Assembly: GCF_033723955.1 (NCBI RefSeq)
Contig: NZ_CP137555.1
Span: 434,001 to 498,000 of the forward strand
Reading direction: 5' to 3'
DNA: 64,000 nt
From: Microbulbifer pacificus
Lineage (GTDB): Bacteria > Pseudomonadota > Gammaproteobacteria > Pseudomonadales > Cellvibrionaceae
The notes below the pieces were generated by a model. The model saw nothing but the letters and a program-made list of their open reading frames with translations. It made no database searches and had not been told where the DNA came from. This document shows, piece after piece, positions 7,854 through 16,015 of the stretch; the stretch's first letter is position 1, and every line of letters begins with the position of its first letter. The translations under genes and the position numbers were made by a program.

Positions 7854-9286
7854 GCAATCAGTGCCTCGCTGTTGACCAGTGCCTCGGCGGAGGTGATATA
7901 GCCGGTAATCGCCGAGGCAGCCACGGTGGTGGGGCTGGCCAGATGCGTACGGGTATTCGGCCCCTGGCGCCCCTCAAAATTGCGGTTGGTGCTGGATATC
8001 ACACGCTGGTGTTCCCCAAAGGTCTCCCCGCCGGCGTAAAAGCACATGGAGCAGCCGGAATCTCGCCACTCAAAACCGGCTTCGACAAAAATTCGGTCCA
8101 GCCCTTCCCTTTCCGCTTCGCGTTTTACCCGGCGCGAGCCCGGCACCACCACGCCCCGCACGCCGGGTGCGATGTGTCGCCCATGCACCACCGCTGCGGC
8201 GGCACGCAGGTCGCTGATACGGCTGTTAGTGCAGGAACCGATAAACGCGGCATTGATGGGAATGTCGGCAATCGCCTGCCCGGGTTGCAGCGCCTGGTAA
8301 TCAAGCGCGCGCTGGGCGGCTTCCCGGCGATGCAACTCCTCAAAATTTTCAGGATCGGGAATATGCTCGTGTAATCCGGCCACCTGTTCAGGGCTGGTGC
8401 CCCAGGTCACCATGGGCTTGATCAGGCTGCCATCGATACGCAGCTCGCGATCGAACGCCGCGTCGTCATCGCTGCGCAACGTACGCCAGTAACTGCAGGC
8501 ATCTTCCCAGTGCTCGCCCTTGGGCGCGAAATCGCGGCCGGCAAAATAAGCTTCCACTTTCTCGTCCGGCGCGATGATGGCGGTAAACGCAGAAAACTCC
8601 ACTGCCATGTTGCACAGGGTGAAGCGAGCCTCCACCGGCAACTGGCGGATCGCAGAACCAGAGAACTCCACCGCATAACCCGCACCGCCGTTGGTGCCGA
8701 ACTGGGCGATCAGATACAGCACCAGATCCTTGGCGGTAACGCCGGAGCGCAGCTCGCCATCGACAATCACACGCATGTTTTTTGGCTTGCGCACCCGCAA
8801 TGTGCCGGTGGCCAGCGCATGCTCTGCTTCGCTCGAGCCAATGCCCCAGGCCAGCGCACCGATACCACCCTGGGTACAGGTATGGCTGTCCGGGCAGACC
8901 AGGGTGAGGCCCGGCAACAACAGTCCCTGCTCAGGACTGATCACATGCACGATGCCCTGATCAGCATCATTGACGTCAAACAGGCGAATATTGGCCGCGC
9001 GGGTTTCACTGCGGGTGGCCAGGATAAAGTCCGAGCCGGAGGGCATCAGGGTTTTGTCGCCGCGCCCGGGAAAGGTGTCGACGATATGGTCCATGGTACA
9101 GAACACCCGGCGCGCATCCCGCACCTCGTAGCCTGCCGAGTGCAAACTCTGCAACGCGATGGAACCCGTCCTCTCGTGCAGGAAGACGCGGTCGAGATAT
9201 AACAGGGTTTCGCCGCTGTCGAGATCACAGACGGTGTGATCCGACCACAGTTTGTCGAACAATGTGCTTGCGCCGGATATCGCCAT
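7850..9286 (-). CDS. leuC-like: LeuC-like large subunit of an aconitase-family [4Fe-4S] hydro-lyase
   Basis: 478 residues, close in length and layout to bacterial LeuC. Iron-sulfur ligands are the Cys in FIGSCTNSRISDLR and the CxxC of SGCSMCFYAGGETF. TMDHIVDTFPG, GDSHT-type PDSHTCTQGG and NRNFEGRQG are also present. The stretch after the CxxC (FYAGGE) differs from the usual LAMNND of LeuC, suggesting altered specificity. It is the first gene of the leftward seven-gene operon; ATG 9286 follows GGAGGG. The likely reaction is stereospecific hydration or isomerisation of an alkyl-substituted maleate or malate in the cytosol. Confidence 0.9.
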   Translation of the reverse strand: MAISGASTLFDKLWSDHTVCDLDSGETLLYLDRVFLHERTGSIALQSLHSAGYEVRDARRVFCTMDHIVDTFPGRGDKTLMPSGSDFILATRSETRAANIRLFDVNDADQGIVHVISPEQGLLLPGLTLVCPDSHTCTQGGIGALAWGIGSSEAEHALATGTLRVRKPKNMRVIVDGELRSGVTAKDLVLYLIAQFGTNGGAGYAVEFSGSAIRQLPVEARFTLCNMAVEFSAFTAIIAPDEKVEAYFAGRDFAPKGEHWEDACSYWRTLRSDDDAAFDRELRIDGSLIKPMVTWGTSPEQVAGLHEHIPDPENFEELHRREAAQRALDYQALQPGQAIADIPINAAFIGSCTNSRISDLRAAAAVVHGRHIAPGVRGVVVPGSRRVKREAEREGLDRIFVEAGFEWRDSGCSMCFYAGGETFGEHQRVISSTNRNFEGRQGPNTRTHLASPTTVAASAITGYITSAEALVNSEALIA

Positions 9287-9388
9287 ATTTACTACCCTCC
9301 TGTACCCTGCAGTCAGGCCAGATCTTTTATCTCATCATTTGATATATTATTATAACATTAGATCTTTGAGAACAGCGATTTGCCATCA
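9287..9388. promoter_or_regulatory. AT-rich divergent promoter region with AGATCTTT direct repeats
   Basis: This 102-base gap separates the two divergent units. AGATCTTT occurs at 9320-9327 and again at 9360-9367, 40 bases apart, flanking an AT-rich core. A perfect minus-strand -10 (TATAAT) lies at 9354-9349, though no good -35 is seen. The repeats could bind a regulator shared by both units. No regulator gene is in the cluster. Confidence 0.4.
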
Positions 9389-10273
9389 ATGAGCATTACA
9401 GAGCAAAAACCCCAACTCGGCCCCTGCACCATTGCAACCCTGGCAAGCCCGGAGGCCGCACGACTGGTAGACGACTACTGCAGCCACCTGCAGTGCCAGG
9501 TACTCGCCAGTGAAAACCTGACCCCCGGGGTTGCCGAACAATGGGGATGCCAAAGCCTTGAATACGCACGCTGCTGGCTGCTCGGCAACAGGCTCGGGCA
9601 ACCCTGGCTGCGCCTTATTGAAGACGCCGCTGCCCAGCCCATCGCCCCCCTCTCCCGCGCCGGCTGGATGTCCCTTGAGATATTGGTAGAAGACCCGGAT
9701 GTACTGGCAACAGCGCTCGCGTCTTCACCATTCAAGGTACTGCGCCCCGCCGCCAACCTGGAGCTCAGCGACAAGATACGCGCGGTTCAAGTGCAGGGTC
9801 CCTGCGGTGAACTGCTGTACCTCACCCGGATTGCCGGCGAGGTGCCGCCGTTCCAGCTGCCGCAAGCACGCTGTGCCGTCGACCACCTGTTTATTCCAGT
9901 GCTGGCGAGCCGCGATCGCTCCGCCTCGTTGGCCAATTACGAATCCCTGGCGCAGCACCGCGGCCTCAGTTTTGATACCAAGGTTACGGTGATCAACCAG
10001 CTGCGCGGGCTGCCGCTGGAGCAGACACACCCGCTGGCCACACTCCAGCTGGCCGACAGCACCCTGATAGAGATCGACCAACTGGAAGACCTGGCGGAGG
10101 TGCCCGCGCAAACCGATAGCCTCGGCGGCGGTATTGCCATGATGACGTTTATGATCAATCGCCTGCCCGCCGGTGCCGTGACCTATCGCCACCGGGAAGC
10201 CCCTTATGACGGTCGACGCAGCTGTACGGTATACGGCCACGACGGTGAGCGGATCGAACTGATTGAGCGATAA
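9389..10273 (+). CDS. VOC-like two-domain protein of unknown function
   Basis: About 294 residues. The stretch SLEILVEDPDVLATALASSPFKVL followed by IRAVQVQGPCGELLYLTRI has the beta-alpha-beta-beta-beta rhythm of vicinal-oxygen-chelate (glyoxalase or extradiol dioxygenase) modules, and the second half seems to repeat it (VDHLFIPVLASRD). Metal ligands cannot be assigned with certainty. ATG at 9389 was chosen over a TTG nine bases upstream. It is the first gene of the rightward unit containing the RCC-reductase homologue; a ring-opening or isomerising role on a tetrapyrrole fragment is speculation. Confidence 0.65.
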   Translation: MSITEQKPQLGPCTIATLASPEAARLVDDYCSHLQCQVLASENLTPGVAEQWGCQSLEYARCWLLGNRLGQPWLRLIEDAAAQPIAPLSRAGWMSLEILVEDPDVLATALASSPFKVLRPAANLELSDKIRAVQVQGPCGELLYLTRIAGEVPPFQLPQARCAVDHLFIPVLASRDRSASLANYESLAQHRGLSFDTKVTVINQLRGLPLEQTHPLATLQLADSTLIEIDQLEDLAEVPAQTDSLGGGIAMMTFMINRLPAGAVTYRHREAPYDGRRSCTVYGHDGERIELIER

Positions 10274-10336
10274 GCCGCAACGAGTACGAGAAAAAACACT
10301 AACCGAACAATAAAGACAGCCAAAGACGAGAAGACC

Positions 10337-11110
10337 ATGCCCTACCGCACCATTCGCGGACATATCCGCTACACCAGCCGCAAACCCGATCGCCTGGGCC
10401 ACGAACGCGGCCGGGAATTTTTCAGCATTACCCAGCAGGCGGACGGCATCGATGTACTGCAGGCTCACTGTGAAATCGACGACACCCCCAGTGTCACCCG
10501 CGACATAGTGCAGGCACTGCGACATTCCGATTCGGCGCCGCTGGACTGCTCGGTACGCCTGACCGTCGGCGACCGCTTCGAGGGCACCGGCTGGTTCCGT
10601 TTTACCGACAAACAGGCGGAGTGCGAAACCTTCAACCACCGGGATGGCCGTATCAGCCAGCGCATCGAACTCACCGCACCGGTGCAGTGGATGCAGTGCC
10701 ACCCGATTGCCGGCGATGCGCTGTTGATGCGCCTGTACGACCCCTCCCAGGGCCCCGGCAAGCAGCACTTCCCGCATATGATGCTGTCGTCACCGGACCA
10801 CCGCGGTGCCACCGGGCCACTGCTGTTCAAGATGGGGTTTTCCCTGGTGTATGTGGGCGAGACGGAAATCACCGTGGAGGCTGGCACTTTCCGTGCACGC
10901 CACTTCCAGGTTACAGACACCGCAGCCGACCTTCCGGAGGAGCACCCGCCCTACAACGTCTGGTGCACCGCGGACGACGACTACCTGTTCTTGCGTGCAG
11001 AAGTGGAGGGATACATGCAGACCCGCTACGAGCTGGCGGAAGTGCAGTATTTTGAATCCCGCGGCGGCGTCACCAGCGCGCAGCACCCGGCTGTCGAACC
11101 GGCGATCTGA
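10337..11110 (+). CDS. DUF3108-like beta-rich hypothetical protein
   Basis: 257 residues, no signal peptide. The pattern VGETEITVEAGTFRARHF, then a VWCTADDDYLFLRAE segment and a tyrosine-rich end, is the pattern seen in DUF3108-type beta-barrel proteins. ATG 10337 is preceded by GAGAAG. It lies 63 bases after the VOC-like gene and 99 bases before the SDR gene, so it is probably in the same operon. Family placement is by pattern only and the role is unknown. Confidence 0.7.
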   Translation: MPYRTIRGHIRYTSRKPDRLGHERGREFFSITQQADGIDVLQAHCEIDDTPSVTRDIVQALRHSDSAPLDCSVRLTVGDRFEGTGWFRFTDKQAECETFNHRDGRISQRIELTAPVQWMQCHPIAGDALLMRLYDPSQGPGKQHFPHMMLSSPDHRGATGPLLFKMGFSLVYVGETEITVEAGTFRARHFQVTDTAADLPEEHPPYNVWCTADDDYLFLRAEVEGYMQTRYELAEVQYFESRGGVTSAQHPAVEPAI

Positions 11111-11209
11111 CACCTTACCCCCTGGCCGGAATTGACAATGGTCAATGCGGCCCATCCCCCCTCGCCTAGTATCTGAGCGGATTAATACCCTCAATGGCGG
11201 GAGACAATA

Positions 11210-12076
11210 ATGAGAATACTGATACTGGGCATGGGGCACGTGGGCAAGGCCCTGAGCCAACGCCTCCGCGACAACGGCCACGAGGTCATCGGTTCCACAA
11301 CCACACCGGAAAAAGTCGACGCGCTCAAGCCGTTCGCGGACGAAGTCGTGGTACTGAAGGGCCACGAGTCCGACAAGGTCGCCGCGGCGGCCGCGGGGGT
11401 CGACCTGATCGTGGTCACCGTCGCTCCCAATGTGAGAAATACCCGCACTCCGGAAGAGCGCCACCAGCATTATAAGCAGACCCTGGTGGATACCTGTACC
11501 AGCGCCGCCGCCAGTTGCGAGCGGATGATTTTCCTGTCGTCTTTCTCCGTATACGGCGACGGCGGCGAAGGCAGCACCCCCATTACCGAAGACACCCCCA
11601 CCAGCAACCACGAGGAACCCTCCTCCCTGTATTACCAGCAGGCGGAGCAGCACATCCTTTCCCGCAGCGGCGGTTGCGTGTTGCGTTTCCCGGACATGTA
11701 CGGCGCGCCGGGCGACCTGAGCTTCCCCGAGCGGGTAAAACTGGCGCACTCCTATTTCGGCGGCAAGGCACTGTTCGGCGCCGATGCCCTGCTCTACGCG
11801 ATTCACTTTGAGGATGTGGTCGGTGCGGTGGCCCACGCGATCGACCACCAGCTCAGCGGCATTTTTAATGTGTGCGACAACGAACGCATTCCGGCCACCA
11901 ATGCCCGCGTATTTGACGCCATCTGCGATGCCGAGGGACTTACACGGCTGGAATTCCTGAACCAGATCAAGGCGCCTAACCGCCGGATTTCAGCGGAAAA
12001 AATCTACGGCACCGGCTACCGCGTCGCCCACGGTGATCCCAATGCGGCCTATTTGCAGGAAAGCGAAACGGTCTGA
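11210..12076 (+). CDS. NAD(P)-binding extended SDR-like (epimerase family) protein
   Basis: 288 residues. The Rossmann motif ILGMGHVGKAL starts at residue 4, followed by the family's LSSFSVYGD and an HFEDVVGAVAHAI motif near residue 200. The catalytic Tyr-xxx-Lys pair of SDRs is not evident: the place where it is expected reads SSLYYQQAEQHIL with no lysine. It may be a binding or atypical redox protein. GGGAG precedes ATG by seven to eight bases. It sits directly upstream of the RCC-reductase homologue, 55 bases away. Confidence 0.8.
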   Translation: MRILILGMGHVGKALSQRLRDNGHEVIGSTTTPEKVDALKPFADEVVVLKGHESDKVAAAAAGVDLIVVTVAPNVRNTRTPEERHQHYKQTLVDTCTSAAASCERMIFLSSFSVYGDGGEGSTPITEDTPTSNHEEPSSLYYQQAEQHILSRSGGCVLRFPDMYGAPGDLSFPERVKLAHSYFGGKALFGADALLYAIHFEDVVGAVAHAIDHQLSGIFNVCDNERIPATNARVFDAICDAEGLTRLEFLNQIKAPNRRISAEKIYGTGYRVAHGDPNAAYLQESETV

Positions 12077-12131
12077 GAGAAAGGCCAAAAACAATAACTG
12101 TCCATCACCTGTGTGATCCATGAGGCGAGCC

Positions 12132-12941
12132 ATGAGTTCCGATACCAAAACTATTGACCAGTTCCTGTCAGAAAACCCTAATGTGGACGTGAGCAAAGCG
12201 TGGGAGCGCTGCTGGGGCATTCTCACCGACGTGAAACAGACCATCGCCAGCCGCTTTAGCGGGTTGGAGCTGGAGCCGGCCTGTCACGGCCGCGAATATT
12301 ACACCTCTCCCAACGGGGAATTCGAGGGTTCTTTCCAGGCCTGGAGCGGCGGTGACTGCGAGTGGCTGGTGAACTCCTGGCTGGGCAACCGCAAGGCCAG
12401 CATCCTCGATATGAACGCCACCGCCTATTTGGGGCAGAAGACCGACGTACCGCATTTCGTGATGGTCTTCGGCACCATCCCCAAGCTGTTTTTCTATTTT
12501 GATTTCATGCCCCGCCGCAACCTGCTGGTGGACAGTGCATACCTCGACAAGTACTACGCCCCGATCAATGACGAATACCTGGCACTGCGCGGCAACCCGA
12601 ATTTCCAGTGGTCTGTGAGCCACGGCCCCTACATGCGCGCACTGATCAACCCGTCCACCCAGAGCCTGATGGCCGACCTGAACGACGAAAACATCGATAT
12701 CCTCGAGGATTACGCCCGCCGCATGCTGGCCCACTGGCTGCGCTGGTACGACGAAGCCGAGCCGCTGGCAGCAAGCGAGCGCGAAGCACTGCGCCGCGAC
12801 GACCACCAGCTGCGCCGCCTGTGCTACGAGCGCGACCCGATGAACAAACTGGCCACCAAGGTATTCGGTGAAGAAGGTGTTCAGCAGATGCTGACCCTGC
12901 GGATGGGCGCGGAGCAGATGCGCCGCGCGGTAGAGGTATAA
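12132..12941 (+). CDS. Red chlorophyll catabolite reductase (RCCR) family protein
   Basis: 269 residues, about the size of mature plant RCCR. Recalled Arabidopsis RCCR aligns by eye over most of the length: SPNGEFEGSF with plant NPNGSAEASL, NSWLGN with GSWIHC, FDFMPRRNLLVDSAYLDKYY with LDLPHRKDLVLNPDYLKEYY, and LRRDDHQLRR...KVFGEE with ERRDKSFRR...RMFGEE. RCCR is a ferredoxin-dependent bilin-reductase-fold enzyme that reduces red chlorophyll catabolite, a linear tetrapyrrole. In my alignment the functional Asp291 of the plant enzyme corresponds to Asp235 here, while Glu154 is replaced by Val112. ATG 12132 with GAGG upstream is preferred to an ATG at 12120. Lacking a transit or signal peptide, it should be cytosolic. 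Neighbours fit small-molecule catabolism. Confidence 0.8.
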   Translation: MSSDTKTIDQFLSENPNVDVSKAWERCWGILTDVKQTIASRFSGLELEPACHGREYYTSPNGEFEGSFQAWSGGDCEWLVNSWLGNRKASILDMNATAYLGQKTDVPHFVMVFGTIPKLFFYFDFMPRRNLLVDSAYLDKYYAPINDEYLALRGNPNFQWSVSHGPYMRALINPSTQSLMADLNDENIDILEDYARRMLAHWLRWYDEAEPLAASEREALRRDDHQLRRLCYERDPMNKLATKVFGEEGVQQMLTLRMGAEQMRRAVEV

Positions 12942-12958
12942 GTCCTAAAAAATCCGGC

Positions 12959-13666
12959 TTAATCCTGCAGTGGCGGAGCGTCCGCTTCGCCCTGCAGAAG
13001 CTTGGCCAGGTACTCCGGCGTGATCATGGTGCAGTAATGGGTACCCATAAAACTGTCGGGCACCGGCATGAAACGGCGATACTCCACATGCAGTACCTTG
13101 GTACGCAATTTCAGCGTATCGCCCTCACTGTAGGCCACCTGATACAACTCCGGGCGCAGCCACAACGGGCCGATAAACACACTGTCCTCCTCCGCGAGTG
13201 CAACACGATCGCGGGATAAAAGGTCAACTTTGCCCTGAGCCTCCAGTTCCCCGTAGACATCATCCAGCATCAGCGCCTGCCACTTCTGGCACTCGCGATC
13301 CTCATCCGCGATGCGGATTTCGCTCATGCCCGCGTTGGCGATACGGATACGTTCGGCGGTTTTCATCTTGCAGGCCACGGTGACTGGATAATCCGCGCGT
13401 TCGCCGTCGGCGAATTGATAGCGAACATACTGGTGGGTGGTCAGTGGCTGCGCCAGCGGTTTGGACTTCTTGAACCCGGTCCAGTAGCTGTCTTCCTCGT
13501 ACAGTATATTTTCCACCGGCATATCCGTGCCGGCGATAAACTGCTGCATACGCGCACAGAAGGCCTCGTCCGTTGTCAGTGGATCGGCACCCGTCGTCGC
13601 CGACTGCGCCTGTGAGGCGATCCCAAGCAGGATCGAAATGAATCCGAAGGTACGAAATACGTTCAC
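12959..13666 (-). CDS. Secreted or periplasmic hypothetical protein
   Basis: 235 residues starting at GTG (13666) with GAGG eight bases upstream. The first 22 residues (MNVFRTFGFISILLGIASQAQS) form a Sec signal peptide with a probable AQS-A cleavage site. The mature protein is mixed alpha/beta with four cysteines and many charged residues; no family is recognised. It is on the opposite strand, wedged between the RCCR homologue and the alpha/beta hydrolase, 18 bases from the RCCR stop. Whether it belongs to the same pathway is unknown. Confidence 0.7.
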   Translation of the reverse strand: MNVFRTFGFISILLGIASQAQSATTGADPLTTDEAFCARMQQFIAGTDMPVENILYEEDSYWTGFKKSKPLAQPLTTHQYVRYQFADGERADYPVTVACKMKTAERIRIANAGMSEIRIADEDRECQKWQALMLDDVYGELEAQGKVDLLSRDRVALAEEDSVFIGPLWLRPELYQVAYSEGDTLKLRTKVLHVEYRRFMPVPDSFMGTHYCTMITPEYLAKLLQGEADAPPLQD

Positions 13667-13850
13667 TCAATCTACCTCGCAGGCAGGGAATTAAAATGGT
13701 CTTGCGCACAGGTTACGCCGGGATGGGAATTACGGATCATGGATACCGCAACTCCCGGCGACATGAATTGACAATTATCAATCCGCGACAGCAGGCAGCT
13801 CGATAATCTCGAATCAGGAAACCCCAAGCAATATTTCCAGGCCGTTCTTT

Positions 13851-14831
13851 ATGTACATGACTCGCAGTATTTTCGATGCCTTCAAAGTAGATTCCCTGCA
13901 GCCCCCCTACGATACGGGCATTGCCAGAATTTACTACCCCGGCCAATTCGGGGACACCATCGAAGAGCGCAGAACCGGTGTTGTCCCGGTGGACGAAACC
14001 ATGGCTCCCTGCCCGGTGATGATCCTGTTCCAGGGAATGAATACCGACCCCTCAGGCTACCGCTGGCTGGCAGAAGCCCTGGCACCTTCCGGTATCGTGA
14101 CCGTGACCTACCAGCTGGTGGCCGAGGAAATGCCCGGCCACGTGACGGCCACTCCGGGGATGGACATACTGGCTCTTACCCCGGGCGATTTTGGCAAACG
14201 GCCATCCGCCATCGCCCTGCCCGCCATCCTCACCATGCTTGAGCGGTTGAACCGCAACGGGGTACTTGCCGGCAAACTGGACCTGAACCGTATTGCCCTC
14301 GGCGGCCACAGTGCCGGCGGCATGCTGGCACTGCTGAATGCGCGCCCGTGCTGGTTTCCCGCAGTGCGCGCGGTGTTCGCCTATGGTGCCCATACCGGCG
14401 CGGCCACCGCGTTGGGTTGGCCCGATGAAACCCTGCTGCCAATCAGTGCAGATATTCCCGTGCTTTTGATTGGCGGCGACAAGGATGGCTGTATTGCCCA
14501 AAGTGCCGCCGGTTATGGCTCGTCAAACGCAAGCGCCACAGACCGCGTCGAGCAAACCTTTAACAAAGCCGTGGCGGAGAATGGTGGCAAAAACACACTG
14601 CTGCTACTCCGAGGTGCCAACCATTTTTCTATCTGTACACCACCTGATGAGACATGCGGCCGGGGTTACATCGACTTTCCCGCCGACTCAGACACTGGTC
14701 GCCTTGCGGCAGGTCGCGCTATCGCCCTTTTTCTGCGGTGCCATCTTTGCGGAGATACGGAGGCGCAGGCCAAGTATCTGGAACTGTGCGACGTCGACCA
14801 CCAATCGATACTCAAACTCTTACACAAATGA
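13851..14831 (+). CDS. Chlorophyllase-like alpha/beta hydrolase
   Basis: 326 residues. The nucleophile elbow GGHSAGG is at residues 151-157 (Ser154); candidate acid is Asp in IGGDKDG (about 216-218) and candidate His is in RGANHFSICTP (about 263). The layout CPVMILFQGMNTDPSGYRW then GIVTVTYQLV matches the chlorophyllase / PET-hydrolase-like branch of the fold. Chlorophyllases remove phytol from chlorophyll; substrates of bacterial relatives are often unknown. No signal peptide is seen, so it is probably cytosolic. Its closeness to the RCCR homologue makes a tetrapyrrole ester a plausible substrate (inference). The start lacks a good ribosome site; ATG 13857 is an alternative. Confidence 0.72.
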   Translation: MYMTRSIFDAFKVDSLQPPYDTGIARIYYPGQFGDTIEERRTGVVPVDETMAPCPVMILFQGMNTDPSGYRWLAEALAPSGIVTVTYQLVAEEMPGHVTATPGMDILALTPGDFGKRPSAIALPAILTMLERLNRNGVLAGKLDLNRIALGGHSAGGMLALLNARPCWFPAVRAVFAYGAHTGAATALGWPDETLLPISADIPVLLIGGDKDGCIAQSAAGYGSSNASATDRVEQTFNKAVAENGGKNTLLLLRGANHFSICTPPDETCGRGYIDFPADSDTGRLAAGRAIALFLRCHLCGDTEAQAKYLELCDVDHQSILKLLHK

Positions 14832-14865
14832 GTTAACCCAAGTGCTTGCACCTGTCCGGCGTCAA

Positions 14866-15978
14866 TCACCAGCCCAGTAAATAGGTTCCTCCATCGGCAG
14901 ACAGTTGCAGTGCCGCTGACAGAGATCGACATTCGCGGTTCAGGCAGGCCCACAGCCATTCGCGATCTACGGTGGAGGCATCTTGCAGGCGGAACCGCCG
15001 CATCTCATACGGAATCAGTTCAAATCGGCGCAGCGCACCGTTCTCACGCGCCAGGTCAACGCAGTACAGGAGCCGGAGGTCGGAGCGGTATTCTTCATGG
15101 CCGCCGATACCTTCATAGTCATTGATGAGATCCCCGCAGCCATAGAGGATTGCACGCTCCCGATACACCTCGATACCAATGGGATGGTGAGAGGAGTGGC
15201 CGAACACCAAGTCCGCGCCAGAGTCGATCAGCCGGTGGGCAAACTCTCTCTTCTGCCGATCGATGCGGTAGCCCCAGTTTCCTCCCCAGTGAATGGAAAT
15301 AATGACCAGATCGCCAGGCTGCCGATCATCACTCCATTGCCGGGAGAGATTCACAGCGGTTGCTTCGGAAAGATCGCCAATAAAATTCACTCCGGCTTTA
15401 TTCTCCGTCGCCGCCCATTCATCGGGAACTCCACTGCCGGGATGACCGCAGGCAAACACCCGCAGGCGATTGCGCCCGAACGACATTATTGCCGGCTGCT
15501 CCGCCGCACACCTGTTTTCACCGGCTCCGACGGTTTGCATCCCCGCGCGTTGCAGACTGCTGATGGTTTCGGCGAGGCCGGCGTACCCCCAGTCCAGCAC
15601 GTGATTGTTCGCGAGACTGCAGATGTCGACCCGGGCGGCCGTCAGCACCGGGATATTACCCGGGTGCATCCGGTAGTTGATCCCCTTGTAGGGCCAGGCC
15701 TCATCGCTGCGAGTGACCGCAGTTTCCAGATTGATCAGCCTGCAGTCCGGCTGCCGCGCCGCCATGGCCGCGAGTGCGTCCCCCCATATGTAGTCGAACG
15801 CTACGGGCGCGGGAATGTCACCACTGCGCGCCTCCGCCAGCGCCACGTAGCCGTCGGCGGAACGGATATACGACTCATAAATTTTCGGGTCCCCGGCGTA
15901 AGGCAACACCTGGTCGATACCCCGCCCGGTCATGACATCACCGGCAAGCATGACGCGAACAAATGCTTCGTGGTTCAT
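14866..15978 (-). CDS. CapA family protein (metallophosphatase fold)
   Basis: About 370 residues. CapA/PgsA landmarks are present in order: LAGDVMTGRGIDQ, RLINLETAV, SLANNHVLDWG, HWGGNWGY and GHSSHHPIGIE. These carry the metal-binding Asp, Asn and His residues of the calcineurin-like fold. Bacillus CapA takes part in poly-gamma-glutamate export, but here there are no capB or capC genes and no membrane anchor, so the role is open. It lies 37 bases downstream of RtcB, probably in the same operon. ATG 15978 preferred over TTG 15996. Confidence 0.85.
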   Translation of the reverse strand: MNHEAFVRVMLAGDVMTGRGIDQVLPYAGDPKIYESYIRSADGYVALAEARSGDIPAPVAFDYIWGDALAAMAARQPDCRLINLETAVTRSDEAWPYKGINYRMHPGNIPVLTAARVDICSLANNHVLDWGYAGLAETISSLQRAGMQTVGAGENRCAAEQPAIMSFGRNRLRVFACGHPGSGVPDEWAATENKAGVNFIGDLSEATAVNLSRQWSDDRQPGDLVIISIHWGGNWGYRIDRQKREFAHRLIDSGADLVFGHSSHHPIGIEVYRERAILYGCGDLINDYEGIGGHEEYRSDLRLLYCVDLARENGALRRFELIPYEMRRFRLQDASTVDREWLWACLNRECRSLSAALQLSADGGTYLLGW

Positions 15979-16015
15979 AGCCCTTGCAAGTGGCAACGGA
16001 AATTATTCATGCGCT

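Noticed and set aside
7203..9286. Simple assignment of the LeuCD-like pair to leucine biosynthesis
   Set aside because: No leuA or leuB nearby and all neighbours are catabolic-type genes; sequence alone cannot exclude it, so the label is kept as LeuCD-like.
14866..15978. Capsule (poly-gamma-glutamate) biosynthesis locus
   Set aside because: Only a CapA-like gene is present, without capB or capC, and it is joined to RtcB/archease.
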